Source: Burkholderiales bacterium (GTDB lineage Bacteria > Pseudomonadota > Gammaproteobacteria > Burkholderiales > UBA11063). From it: a stretch of 6,393 bases of DNA. The stretch is from the NCBI GenBank assembly GCA_020697025.1, contig JAJFBO010000068.1:1-6393 (forward strand), read 5' to 3'. The notes beneath the pieces are model-generated. The model saw only the letters and a program-made list of their open reading frames with translations. It was not told where the DNA came from and did not search any database. The translations under genes and the position numbers were made by a program. Within the stretch, counting starts at the first letter, position 1. Each line of letters opens with the position of its first letter. Shown here one piece after another: positions 1-6,393 of the stretch.

Positions 1-565
1 GCCAAATTCTGATTGCATATGATCCTGTACCAAATACATTAACCATGCCTACTGATGGCAAAATTAATAAATCATTTTCTACAGTTCGCTGCAGATAATT
101 AGTTACAAATTTTGGATCAAGGTGGGGATCAGAATAAAAACTTATATTTAAAAGCATATCCGGCGAGCTTTTACGTGTTGTAACACCCATCCTTTGTACA
201 ATGCTTGGCAATAAAGGCATTGCTGCTTGCAATCTATTTAATACTTCATTAATAGAATAATTTAAATTGGTTCCTACTTCGAAAGTAAGATGAACTGATA
301 CCGAACCAGTGGCTGCAGCAGAGGTGCTCATATACAGGAGATTGGAAACTCCGTTCATCTGGGCCTCTATTTGTGAGGCAACTACTTTAGCAGCCGTTTC
401 GGCATTTGCACCAGGATAACTGGCACTTATTGAAATTGAGGGTGGTGTAATATCTGGAAATTGGCTAACTGGTAAATTAAAAATTGCTACCAAGCCGCAT
501 AAGGTAATTATAATTGAAATAACTGATGCCAGTATTGGCCGACTGATAAATAAACTATGTCGCAT
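1..565 (-). CDS. RND (AcrB/HAE1-type) efflux pump inner-membrane subunit, N-terminal part
   Basis: This gene begins at 565 and runs off the left edge, leaving 188 codons of a protein that is about 1,030-1,060 residues in this family. The family forms the proton-driven inner-membrane trimer of a tripartite pump that expels drugs, detergents or other amphiphiles. Visible features are a short cytoplasmic start (MRHSLFISRPI), one hydrophobic segment at about residues 11-30 (TM1), then the periplasmic porter domain with LPVSQFPDITPP (31-42), SASYPGANAET (48-58), MNGVSNLLYMS (70-80), AMPLLP (115-120), KSSPDM and FGTGSYAIRIW (178-188). These line up segment by segment with E. coli AcrB as I remember it. 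The ATG is the first plausible start after an in-frame stop and lies 7 bp past the ispF stop, so it is probably co-transcribed with ispF. Its Shine-Dalgarno is weak (AAAG). No adaptor (AcrA-like) gene precedes it, so that partner must lie downstream or elsewhere. Substrates cannot be predicted. Confidence 0.93.
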   Translation of the reverse strand, partial: MRHSLFISRPILASVISIIITLCGLVAIFNLPVSQFPDITPPSISISASYPGANAETAAKVVASQIEAQMNGVSNLLYMSTSAAATGSVSVHLTFEVGTNLNYSINEVLNRLQAAMPLLPSIVQRMGVTTRKSSPDMLLNISFYSDPHLDPKFVTNYLQRTVENDLLILPSVGMVNVFGTGSYAIRIW

Positions 566-572
566 ATTAGCT

Positions 573-1049
573 TTAACGAATTAGCAAAACAACTGCTTCT
601 GCAATCGCTGCTTCTCCACGACCAACAATACCAACTTTTTCTGAGGTTTTAGCTTTAATATTAATTTGATCAAGATCAATGTCTAAATCCTGTGCTAAAT
701 TTTGGCGCATTTGTTCAATATAGCCGCTTAATTTAGGCTCTTCAAGAATGATTGTCGAGTCAATATTATTAATTTTATATAAATAGTCACTATTAATTTT
801 GGCATTGATGATTTTTAATAATTCACGGCTATTGATATCCTTATATTGTTTATCTGTATCAGGAAATAACCTTCCTATATCGCCAAGAGCTGCTGCACCA
901 ATCATTGCATCAATAATAGCATGAATGAGTACATCTGCATCAGAATGGCCATCTAATCCCTTATGGAAAGGGATTTCAACACCGCCCAGAATTAATTTAC
1001 GTCCTACCATTAAACGATGTAAATCAAAGCCCTGGCCAATACGCTGCAT
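573..1049 (-). CDS. ispF: 2-C-methyl-D-erythritol 2,4-cyclodiphosphate synthase
   Basis: IspF converts 4-diphosphocytidyl-2-C-methyl-D-erythritol 2-phosphate to the 2,4-cyclodiphosphate with release of CMP, in the cytoplasmic MEP isoprenoid pathway. The protein is 158 residues, the normal full length. It shows the N-terminal GQGFDLHRL motif with the metal-binding D9 and H11, and the HSDADVLIHA motif (35-44) with the third metal ligand H43. It also has GDIGRLFPDTD (56-66) and the C-terminal TSEKVGIVGRGEA motif (from about 135) that contacts the cytidine nucleotide. The start is supported by an AAAGGA site (complement of 1057-1062) 7 bases upstream. ispF often follows ispD or is fused to it, but here no ispD is adjacent: it sits between trxB (23 bp) and an RND pump gene (7 bp). 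Identification is secure. Confidence 0.98.
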   Translation of the reverse strand: MQRIGQGFDLHRLMVGRKLILGGVEIPFHKGLDGHSDADVLIHAIIDAMIGAAALGDIGRLFPDTDKQYKDINSRELLKIINAKINSDYLYKINNIDSTIILEEPKLSGYIEQMRQNLAQDLDIDLDQINIKAKTSEKVGIVGRGEAAIAEAVVLLIR

Positions 1050-1072
1050 TTGATATTCCTTTACAACTTTTA

Positions 1073-2035
<963 letters not shown>

Positions 2036-2104
2036 TTAACCTTTAAAATTTACTTAACTTAATAATGAGGTACTTTATCAAGGTATATCAGTTTATATTA
2101 TTTT

Positions 2105-2136
2105 ATTATATGCATTTGCCTGTATATTTCTGGCAA
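2105..2136 (-). promoter_or_regulatory. Possible trxB promoter
   Basis: On the minus strand, upstream of trxB, a perfect TATAAT (complement of 2105-2110) is preceded by TTGCCA (complement of 2131-2136) at a 20-base spacing. That is longer than the preferred 16-18. If used, the transcript would start near 2098 and have a leader of about 66 bases. The surrounding gap is very AT-rich, so a TATAAT could occur by chance. The main support is its place in the only wide gap of the leftward gene series. Confidence 0.3.
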
Positions 2137-2145
2137 TAATATTTA

Positions 2146-2424
2146 TTATTGTTCTATGCTATCAGGTAGAGTAACATTTATTTCCAATAATTCAAGATTA
2201 TCCCGTTTTTCCAGATTAACTTTTAAATCTTCTTTATCAATTTTAATATATTTAGCAATAACTTCAACTAATTCTTGCTGTAATAAAGGTAACCAGCTGG
2301 GACTGTCATTAAAAACATTCGTGTCATGCGTAGCGCGTTCATGAGCTAATATAATTTGCAATCTTTCCTTGGCAACATTTGCTGTAGCTTTTTTACGCCC
2401 AAATAATACATCAAGTAAAGACAT
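2146..2424 (-). CDS. minE: Cell division topological specificity factor MinE
   Basis: MinE stimulates the MinD ATPase and drives the pole-to-pole Min oscillation that restricts MinCD inhibition to the cell poles. The 92-residue protein starts with the membrane-targeting segment [12 protein letters not shown]. The MinD-contact region follows ([18 protein letters not shown], about 14-31), then the C-terminal topological-specificity domain with [19 protein letters not shown] and [12 protein letters not shown]. Compared with E. coli MinE (88 residues) I count about six extra residues between the contact helix and the WLP motif. The ATG shares one base with the minD stop codon (TAATG). A strong GGAGGA site (complement of 2433-2438) lies 8 bases upstream inside minD. 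This layout is typical of translational coupling, which would keep the MinD:MinE ratio steady. Confidence 0.97.
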   Translation of the reverse strand: MSLLDVLFGRKKATANVAKERLQIILAHERATHDTNVFNDSPSWLPLLQQELVEVIAKYIKIDKEDLKVNLEKRDNLELLEINVTLPDSIEQ

Positions 2425-3239
2425 TATCTGGCTCCTCCAAAGATACGTTTAAAAATACCTTTTTTGTCAGCCTGGGTAAAGCGTAAAGGCTTGTTTTCTC
2501 CTAAAAACCTACTCACTACATCACAATACGCCTCTGACACATCAGTACCTTTAAGGCTAATTGCCGGAGTACCAGTATTTGAAGCTTGTAAAACGTCAGT
2601 AGATTCTGGTATAACCCCAACAACAGGAATGCGTAATATATCTTCTATATCAGTAATTGATAGCATTTCCCCGCTTTCAACCCGTGCTGGATTGTAACGT
2701 GTTATTAGCAGTCTGGCATTAATTTTGTCCTGGCCTTCAACTGCCCGTTTAGATTTAGAGGCAAGCAGACCTAAAATACGATCCGAATCACGAACTGATG
2801 AGACTTCGGGGTTAGTAACAACTATAGCTTCATCAGCAAAATAAAGCGCCAAAAATGCGCCGCGCTCAATTCCAGCTGGTGAATCACAAACTATATAATC
2901 AAAATCTTTGGATAGGTCTTCAATAACCAGACCAACCCCTTCCTGGGTCAAAGCTTCTTTATCTTTGGTTTGAGATGCGGCCAATATAAATAAATTATCG
3001 CAATTTTTATCTTTAATTAATGCCTGGTGCAAAGTTGCTTCGCCTTGAACTACATTAACAAAGTCATACACTACCCGTCTTTCACAACCTAATATCAGAT
3101 CTAAATTGCGTAACCCAATATCAAAATCTATTACAACTGTTTTATGCCCACGAAGTGCCAGGCCAGTTGCAAAACTTGCGGATGTAGTGGTTTTGCCAAC
3201 ACCTCCCTTACCGGATGTTATGACTATAATCTTTGCCAT
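2424..3239 (-). CDS. minD: Septum site-determining ATPase MinD
   Basis: MinD is a ParA/MinD-family ATPase that dimerises with ATP on the inner membrane, recruits the inhibitor MinC and is released by MinE. Its 271 residues match the usual length. A deviant Walker A motif GKGGVGKTT spans 10-18 with signature lysine K11 and catalytic-loop K16. The [10 protein letters not shown] segment (38-47) carries the switch I aspartates D38 and D40. Walker B is [10 protein letters not shown] (114-123) with D119 at its end. The C-terminal stretch [11 protein letters not shown] is the amphipathic membrane-targeting helix, with alternating basic and large hydrophobic residues as in E. coli. The start is set by AAGGAAGG (complement of 3247-3254), 7 bases before the ATG. 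It follows minC by 26 bp and overlaps minE by one base, so this is a standard minCDE operon. Confidence 0.98.
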   Translation of the reverse strand: MAKIIVITSGKGGVGKTTTSASFATGLALRGHKTVVIDFDIGLRNLDLILGCERRVVYDFVNVVQGEATLHQALIKDKNCDNLFILAASQTKDKEALTQEGVGLVIEDLSKDFDYIVCDSPAGIERGAFLALYFADEAIVVTNPEVSSVRDSDRILGLLASKSKRAVEGQDKINARLLITRYNPARVESGEMLSITDIEDILRIPVVGVIPESTDVLQASNTGTPAISLKGTDVSEAYCDVVSRFLGENKPLRFTQADKKGIFKRIFGGAR

Positions 3240-3265
3240 GTATATGCCTTCCTTAATTAATATAT

Positions 3266-3928
3266 TTATTTGGTCAATGGTGTAAGTAGTAAACGGTCTT
3301 TATCATCTAATGAAATCATTACTGTCTTATGCATAATATTCTGGGGTAATTCATTTTCTAATGTTTTGTATATTCCGCTAATTGAAATTAATTCTGGGTT
3401 AAATGATTGCATAAAAATCCTCGATTGTTTATTTCCGGATATTCCTGCAATAATTCGTCCACGGGCCTCACCATAAATATGTATATTACCCGAAGCTATA
3501 ATTTCGGCATTATCCGATACAAAAGTAGTAACTACAATATCACCATCATTTTCAATCTTTATACCACTTCTAACTGGCTCATCTACAATCAAGGTTCTAT
3601 TATAAATATGCGGTATTTTTGTAGTATTGGGTAAATTAATTACTGGAATACCTAATATGCCATGGACTTTAATACATTTATTTTCCATTATCGAGTGTAT
3701 GATAAGACCATGAACCCGTGCAGTATCATTGATATCTAACAGCAAGTTACTTAAATTGGCAAAGTCAAACTCTCCGGAAAAATCAAGCACAATATTTTTA
3801 TTCTCCTCGCACATGGCCTTAAAATGCAAAAATTTATTATCAATATCTTCAAGCTTGATGCCAGGCGTTATTTGCAATACATAATAATCAAATGTACCAT
3901 GATTTAGTTTTAGGTTGTTTCGAATCAT
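3266..3928 (-). CDS. minC: Septum site-determining protein MinC
   Basis: MinC is the FtsZ-assembly inhibitor that MinD carries to the membrane. The protein has 220 residues, slightly shorter than E. coli MinC (231). The N-terminal FtsZ-acting domain (about 1-100) is poorly conserved, as is usual. The C-terminal beta-helix dimerisation and MinD-binding domain is clear from about 118 on: PVRSG (118-122), GDIVV, AEIIASGNIHIYGEARGRIIAG (141-162), SRIFMQSFNPELISISGIY (169-187). Two positions depart from the common pattern: RSGI where many relatives have RSGQ, and EARGR where LRGR is usual. The ATG has only a weak ribosome site (AAGAG, very close), and the next in-frame Met is residue 39, so no better start exists. 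It is the first gene of minCDE and is divergent from the flavoprotein gene across a 180 bp spacer. Confidence 0.96.
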   Translation of the reverse strand: MIRNNLKLNHGTFDYYVLQITPGIKLEDIDNKFLHFKAMCEENKNIVLDFSGEFDFANLSNLLLDINDTARVHGLIIHSIMENKCIKVHGILGIPVINLPNTTKIPHIYNRTLIVDEPVRSGIKIENDGDIVVTTFVSDNAEIIASGNIHIYGEARGRIIAGISGNKQSRIFMQSFNPELISISGIYKTLENELPQNIMHKTVMISLDDKDRLLLTPLTK

Positions 3929-3961
3929 TTTCTCTTATTTACTAATTTTTTATAACGAAGC

Positions 3962-3970
3962 ATTTTACCA
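3962..3970 (-). promoter_or_regulatory. Possible extended -10 promoter for minCDE
   Basis: The minus strand reads TGGTAAAAT here: a TAAAAT hexamer (5 of 6 to TATAAT) preceded by the TGn extension of extended -10 promoters. A start near 3955 would give a leader of about 27 bases before minC. The -35 region is weak (TTAATT, complement of 3986-3991, 18 bases away), which is common where an extended -10 is present. The same sequence occurs in opposite orientation at 4061-4069. Confidence 0.4.
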
Positions 3971-4001
3971 TATTTATTCATCTTTAATTAACTTGTTTAA
4001 T

Positions 4002-4027
4002 AATTGGTGCTAGTCATGTCACCAATT
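4002..4027. promoter_or_regulatory. Perfect 8+8 bp dyad, possible operator
   Basis: AATTGGTG (4002-4009) and CACCAATT (4020-4027) form a perfect inverted repeat around a 10-base centre. It sits in the middle of the divergent spacer between minC and the flavoprotein gene, about 31-33 bases from each putative -10 element. Neither flanking gene transcribes through it, so a terminator role is unlikely. A dimeric regulator's operator shared by both promoters is the simplest reading. I do not recognise it as the site of a particular regulator family. Confidence 0.45.
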
Positions 4028-4060
4028 TTATAATTTGTATATTTAATGATATAGTATACA

Positions 4061-4069
4061 TGGTAAAAT
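4061..4069 (+). promoter_or_regulatory. Possible extended -10 promoter for the flavoprotein-xth pair
   Basis: TGGTAAAAT is an extended -10-like element on the plus strand. A start near 4076 would leave a leader of about 33 bases before the ATG at 4109. No good -35 is present; the closest is TTTAAT at 4042-4047 with a 16-base spacer. Other TATA-like strings lie nearby (TATACA at 4055-4060, TATATA at 4097-4102), so the exact start is uncertain. It mirrors the element at 3962-3970. Confidence 0.4.
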
Positions 4070-4108
4070 CCATTAACTTAACAAAATATCTCATACTATA
4101 TAAAAATA

Positions 4109-5290
4109 ATGACTGTAGAAAAATATGATAGCATAATAATTGGGGCCGGAGCCGCCGGGCTTATGTGTGCTTATACGGCAAGCGTCCGTGGCAAAAAAAT
4201 ATTACTTATTGATCATAGCAATAAATTAGCTGAAAAAATTCGTATAAGTGGCGGCGGAAGATGTAACTTTACTAATATATTTAGCGAACCAAAATCTTAT
4301 ATTTCGGCTAATCCAAACTTTTGTATATCTGCTTTGACTAACTATACCCCGCATCATTTTACCGGGTTACTGGATAAACATCATATTACTTATCATGAAA
4401 AAACGCTTGGCCAATTATTTTGCGATAATAGCGCTGAAGATATAATTAAATTACTCGACCATTTATGTAATATAAATAATGTCATCCGTAAAATGCCAGT
4501 TAAAGTTTTAAATATTAATAAAATGCCTCGCGGCTTCGAATTAACAACAAATAATATTGGTATAGTACAAGCAGAAACTCTGGTCATTGCTACCGGAGGC
4601 TTGTCCATTCCCCAAATTGGCGCTACGGGTTTTGGCTATAATATTGCCCGTGATTTTGGACTAAATATAATTAAGACCGAACCGGCTCTGGTTCCTCTTG
4701 CTCTTGACCCCATACAATTGGAGTATTTTAGCCCCTTGTCTGGAAGTTCTTTTTATAGCCAAACTAAAATTGATAAAATGTCTTTTCTGGAAAATACTTT
4801 AATTACGCATCGCGGCTTAAGCGGCCCTGCAATTTTGCAAATTTCATCTTACTATAACCCAGGGGCTAATTTACAAATTGATATGCTTCCGGCTATGAAT
4901 ATTACACAACAAGTTAATGAAAATCGAAAAAGCAACAAATTATTAAGTAATTTCTTGGCACTGTTTTTTTCAGAACGTATCGCAAATAGTTTATGTAAAA
5001 TATTAAAATTGGATAAGCAGTTAAGCCAGTTAAGTAATAAAGAAATTTTGCATATAAATGAATTAATTCATAATTTTATCGTTACCCCCAGTGGAACATT
5101 AGGCTATAAAAAAGCAGAAGTTACCCGGGGCGGCGTTGATACACACGAATTATCTTCGAAAACCCTGGAAAGCCGTAAAATAGATGGTTTATTTTTTATT
5201 GGTGAAGTAGTTGATGTAACTGGATGGTTAGGCGGATATAATTTTCAGTGGGCATGGGCCTCTGCACATGCTGCGGGCAATAATTTATAA
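4109..5290 (+). CDS. YhiN/HI0933-family NAD(P)/FAD-dependent oxidoreductase
   Basis: This is a flavoprotein of the YhiN/HI0933 (BaiN/RdsA-like) family, often annotated as 'aminoacetone oxidase family FAD-binding enzyme'. The true substrate of most members is unsettled. Its 393 residues match the usual length of about 390-420. Evidence is the N-terminal dinucleotide-binding motif DSIIIGAGAAGLMCA (7-21), the family signature SGGGRCNFTN (47-56), an ATGG segment in the middle (AETLVIATGG), and the hallmark C-terminus. The C-terminus has EVTRGGVDTHEL, then GLFFIGEVVDVTGWLGGYN (about 360-378) and QWAWASAHAAG, where the second FAD contacts lie. No Shine-Dalgarno is visible before the ATG (the 5' side is ATAAAAATA), but no other in-frame start lies between it and the upstream stop at 4079. 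It is followed by xth after 15 bp and probably shares its transcript. It is cytoplasmic, with no signal peptide. Confidence 0.93.
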   Translation: MTVEKYDSIIIGAGAAGLMCAYTASVRGKKILLIDHSNKLAEKIRISGGGRCNFTNIFSEPKSYISANPNFCISALTNYTPHHFTGLLDKHHITYHEKTLGQLFCDNSAEDIIKLLDHLCNINNVIRKMPVKVLNINKMPRGFELTTNNIGIVQAETLVIATGGLSIPQIGATGFGYNIARDFGLNIIKTEPALVPLALDPIQLEYFSPLSGSSFYSQTKIDKMSFLENTLITHRGLSGPAILQISSYYNPGANLQIDMLPAMNITQQVNENRKSNKLLSNFLALFFSERIANSLCKILKLDKQLSQLSNKEILHINELIHNFIVTPSGTLGYKKAEVTRGGVDTHELSSKTLESRKIDGLFFIGEVVDVTGWLGGYNFQWAWASAHAAGNNL

Positions 5291-5305
5291 TTACAAGGGC
5301 AGATT

Positions 5306-6070
5306 ATGAAAATCATTGTATTAAATGTAAATGGCATACGTTCAGCCAATAACAAAGGGCTTTTTGATTGGTTAAAAACCCAGAATGCCGATATTATTTG
5401 TTTACAGGAAATAAAAGCTAACTTTGATGATATTCCAAAAGATTTAATTAATTGGAATGGCTATTTTAGTGAATTTCATCCGGCGCAAAAAAAAGGCTAT
5501 AGCGGTGTTGCCATCTATTCAAAAAACAAGCCTATTAGAGTAATTGTCGGCTTGGGGAATCAAGAAATTGATGATGAGGGACGCTATTTACAGTTTGATT
5601 ATAATAACTTTTCAGTGATTTCAATTTACATGCCCTCTGGATCATCAGGACCAGAAAAACAGGAAAAAAAATTTCGATTTATGGATTTTTATAAACCGAT
5701 TTTAGAAAAAAAAGCAAAATCTAATCATGAATACATTATTTGTGGGGATTTAAATATTGCCCACACTGAATTAGATTTAAAAAACTGGAAAGGAAATCTT
5801 AAAAATTCTGGTTTCTTACCTGAAGAACGGCAATGGTTTAGCGATATTTTAAATTATGGATTAACTGATGCCTGGAGAAATTTATATCCAGAAAACCCAG
5901 GCTATACCTGGTGGTCAAACCGCGGCCAGGCTTATATAAAAGATGTTGGCTGGCGGATTGACTATCAGATTTGTACACCTAATATTGCCAAAAAAATTAT
6001 TTCAGCCAGCATATTTAAGGATATTAAATTTTCGGATCATGCACCATTGATTATTGATTATGCTATTTGA
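5306..6070 (+). CDS. xth: Exodeoxyribonuclease III (AP endonuclease)
   Basis: Xth is a Mg-dependent enzyme of the endonuclease/exonuclease/phosphatase fold. It cuts DNA at abasic sites and degrades 3' ends, acting in base-excision repair. The 254-residue length is typical. All catalytic blocks are present: LNVNGIRSA with N7, CLQEIKA with metal-binding E35, SGVAIYSK, the catalytic tyrosine Y108 in IYMPSG, GDLNIAH with D148 and N150, and the terminal SDHAPLI with H245 and its partner D244. The WKGN and SGFLPEERQW blocks and the NRGQAYIKDVGWRIDYQI segment resemble the Neisseria/Pseudomonas-type enzymes more than E. coli XthA, as far as I can recall those sequences. The start is supported by AAGGG (5295-5299) 6 bases upstream. 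It lies 15 bp after the flavoprotein gene, so it is likely the second gene of that operon. Confidence 0.97.
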   Translation: MKIIVLNVNGIRSANNKGLFDWLKTQNADIICLQEIKANFDDIPKDLINWNGYFSEFHPAQKKGYSGVAIYSKNKPIRVIVGLGNQEIDDEGRYLQFDYNNFSVISIYMPSGSSGPEKQEKKFRFMDFYKPILEKKAKSNHEYIICGDLNIAHTELDLKNWKGNLKNSGFLPEERQWFSDILNYGLTDAWRNLYPENPGYTWWSNRGQAYIKDVGWRIDYQICTPNIAKKIISASIFKDIKFSDHAPLIIDYAI

Positions 6071-6096
6071 CAGAAAATATATACTACACTAGGATA

Positions 6097-6216
6097 AAAA
6101 TCCACATTTTAAATAATGAAACTATTGTAATTTAATATTGACGCCTAAACATGTTTAAAAAGCAGTTACTTTATTTACATTTAGGCCCGGATTTATTTAA
6201 GTTCAGTGTGGATTTT
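6097..6216. repeat. Nested inverted repeat (possible structured RNA or terminator region)
   Basis: AAAATCCACA (6097-6106) and TGTGGATTTT (6207-6216) are perfect 10 bp inverted arms. Inside them GCCTAAA (6143-6149) and TTTAGGC (6180-6186) form a second perfect 7 bp stem. That stem can be extended inward past a 2-base bulge by TGT (6152-6154) with ACA (6177-6179), then by A-rich/T-rich pairs up to G6162-C6169, closing a 6-base loop. The left inner arm also overlaps a 12 bp palindrome TAAACATGTTTA (6146-6157). It starts 26 bases after the xth stop, so it could be a 3' UTR structure or an independent element. Function is unknown. Confidence 0.4.
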
Positions 6217-6223
6217 CTGGTTT

Positions 6224-6244
6224 ACTTCTGCAAATTGCAGAGTT
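6224..6244 (+). terminator. Weak candidate terminator hairpin
   Basis: CTGCA-AAT-TGCAG (6228-6240) is a perfect 5 bp stem with a 3-base loop. It can be extended outward by T-A and, past one bulged T, by C-G and A-T pairs (6224-6244). A TTTTT run follows only at 6253-6257, eight bases after the stem, so it is not a canonical intrinsic terminator. It lies about 150 bp after xth and could end the flavoprotein-xth transcript. Confidence 0.2.
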
Positions 6245-6367
6245 TAGACAGATTTTTCCTATATTTATTACATTTTTATGTATGATTCGGAATAGTCCCT
6301 AAAAGGATAATTGGTTATAGATGAATATCAAAGTTAATTACTCAATTAAAAAAATATTTAGCTATAA

Positions 6368-6393
6368 ATGAATCATAAATCCCTCGCTGAACA
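6368..6393 (+). CDS. Possible start of a further gene, cut by the window edge
   Basis: An ATG at 6368 opens a frame that stays open to the right edge (MNHKSLAE). The ATG overlaps the TGA of a 16-codon ORF (6321-6371) in an ATGA arrangement, which can couple translation. No good Shine-Dalgarno precedes it, and eight codons are too few to identify a product, so this may be chance. Confidence 0.22.

Larger units (their letters stand above)
6071..6367. other. AT-rich non-coding stretch after xth
   Basis: I find no ORF here that resembles a protein; all frames on both strands are broken by stops. It holds a nested inverted repeat (6097-6216), a small hairpin (6224-6244) with a five-T run at 6253-6257, and a 16-codon ORF (6321-6371) near the right end. 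No tRNA, rRNA or common small RNA was recognised, and no textbook terminator (GC-rich stem directly followed by a T run) is present. Weak promoter-like boxes TTGCAG (6235-6240) and TATATT (6260-6265) are 19 bases apart, pointing rightward. Confidence 0.6.

Noticed and set aside
2116..2136. Short hairpin TTGCC-N11-GGCAA between minE and trxB as a terminator
   Set aside because: The stem is only 5 bp with a large loop, and no T run follows on the minus strand, so it does not look like an intrinsic terminator for minCDE.
2156..3634. Several plus-strand open frames of 62-77 codons opposite minE, minD and minC
   Set aside because: They lie entirely inside well-identified genes on the other strand and their products have no recognisable protein character.
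4002..4031. The dyad followed by TTTTA as a plus-strand terminator
   Set aside because: No plus-strand gene lies upstream of it in this window, and minC is read away from it, so there is no expected transcript to end there.
4393..4608. A 71-codon minus-strand open frame inside the flavoprotein gene
   Set aside because: It is a shadow of a clearly coding plus-strand gene and has no recognisable motif.
6138..6166. TTGACG as the -35 box of a promoter after xth
   Set aside because: No acceptable -10 lies 16-18 bases downstream (the hexamers there are AGCAGT-like).
6098..6215. DnaA-box-like AAATCCACA and its inverted copy TGTGGATTT, hinting at an origin
   Set aside because: Each matches TTATCCACA at only 7 of 9 positions, there are just two, and no dnaA, dnaN, parA or gidA gene is nearby.
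6091..6307. Five GGA triplets suggesting a CsrA/RsmA-sponging small RNA
   Set aside because: About three are expected by chance in this length, and they are not placed in the loops of the stems I can draw.
6281..6377. 8 bp inverted repeat TATGATTC / GAATCATA around the short right-end ORF
   Set aside because: About two 8 bp repeats of this kind are expected by chance in an AT-rich stretch of this size.

Overview
The window is about 6.4 kb of AT-rich bacterial DNA, roughly mid-30s percent G+C by eye. It looks like a normal chromosomal housekeeping region. The genes point to a Gram-negative bacterium, most likely a low-G+C gamma- or beta-proteobacterium. The evidence is a complete minC-minD-minE set, the non-mevalonate isoprenoid gene ispF, an E. 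coli-type thioredoxin reductase, an AcrB-type RND pump and an exonuclease III of the Neisseria/Pseudomonas-like form. The lineage is inferred from protein character only; I cannot name a genus. I see no insertion sequence, CRISPR array, tRNA, rRNA or phage gene.

The left two thirds (1-3928) is transcribed leftward on the minus strand. In transcription order it carries minC, minD, minE, trxB, ispF and the first 188 codons of an RND efflux pump gene that runs off the left edge. Gaps are tight: 26 bp minC-minD, a 1-base stop/start overlap minD-minE, 23 bp trxB-ispF and 7 bp ispF-RND. The only wide gap is 113 bp between minE and trxB, which holds a possible -10 box. The genes may therefore be one six-gene operon or two units (minCDE, and trxB-ispF-RND).

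The divergent spacer 3929-4108 separates minC from a rightward pair: a YhiN/HI0933-family flavoprotein and, 15 bp later, xth (exonuclease III). The spacer has a near-symmetrical layout. The same 10-base extended -10-like sequence lies in inverted orientation near both ends, and a perfect 8+8 bp dyad lies almost exactly midway between them. It looks like a shared divergent promoter with a central operator.

The last 323 bases (6071-6393) have no confident gene. They contain a nested inverted-repeat structure (6097-6216), a second small hairpin, and at the extreme right edge a 16-codon ORF overlapping a possible next gene start.

Functionally this is a collection of core processes: division-site placement (MinCDE), thiol redox (TrxB), isoprenoid precursor synthesis (IspF), export (RND), a flavoprotein of uncertain physiological role, and base-excision DNA repair (Xth). 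No new biological system is evident. The best leads are the symmetrical regulatory spacer and the structured region after xth.
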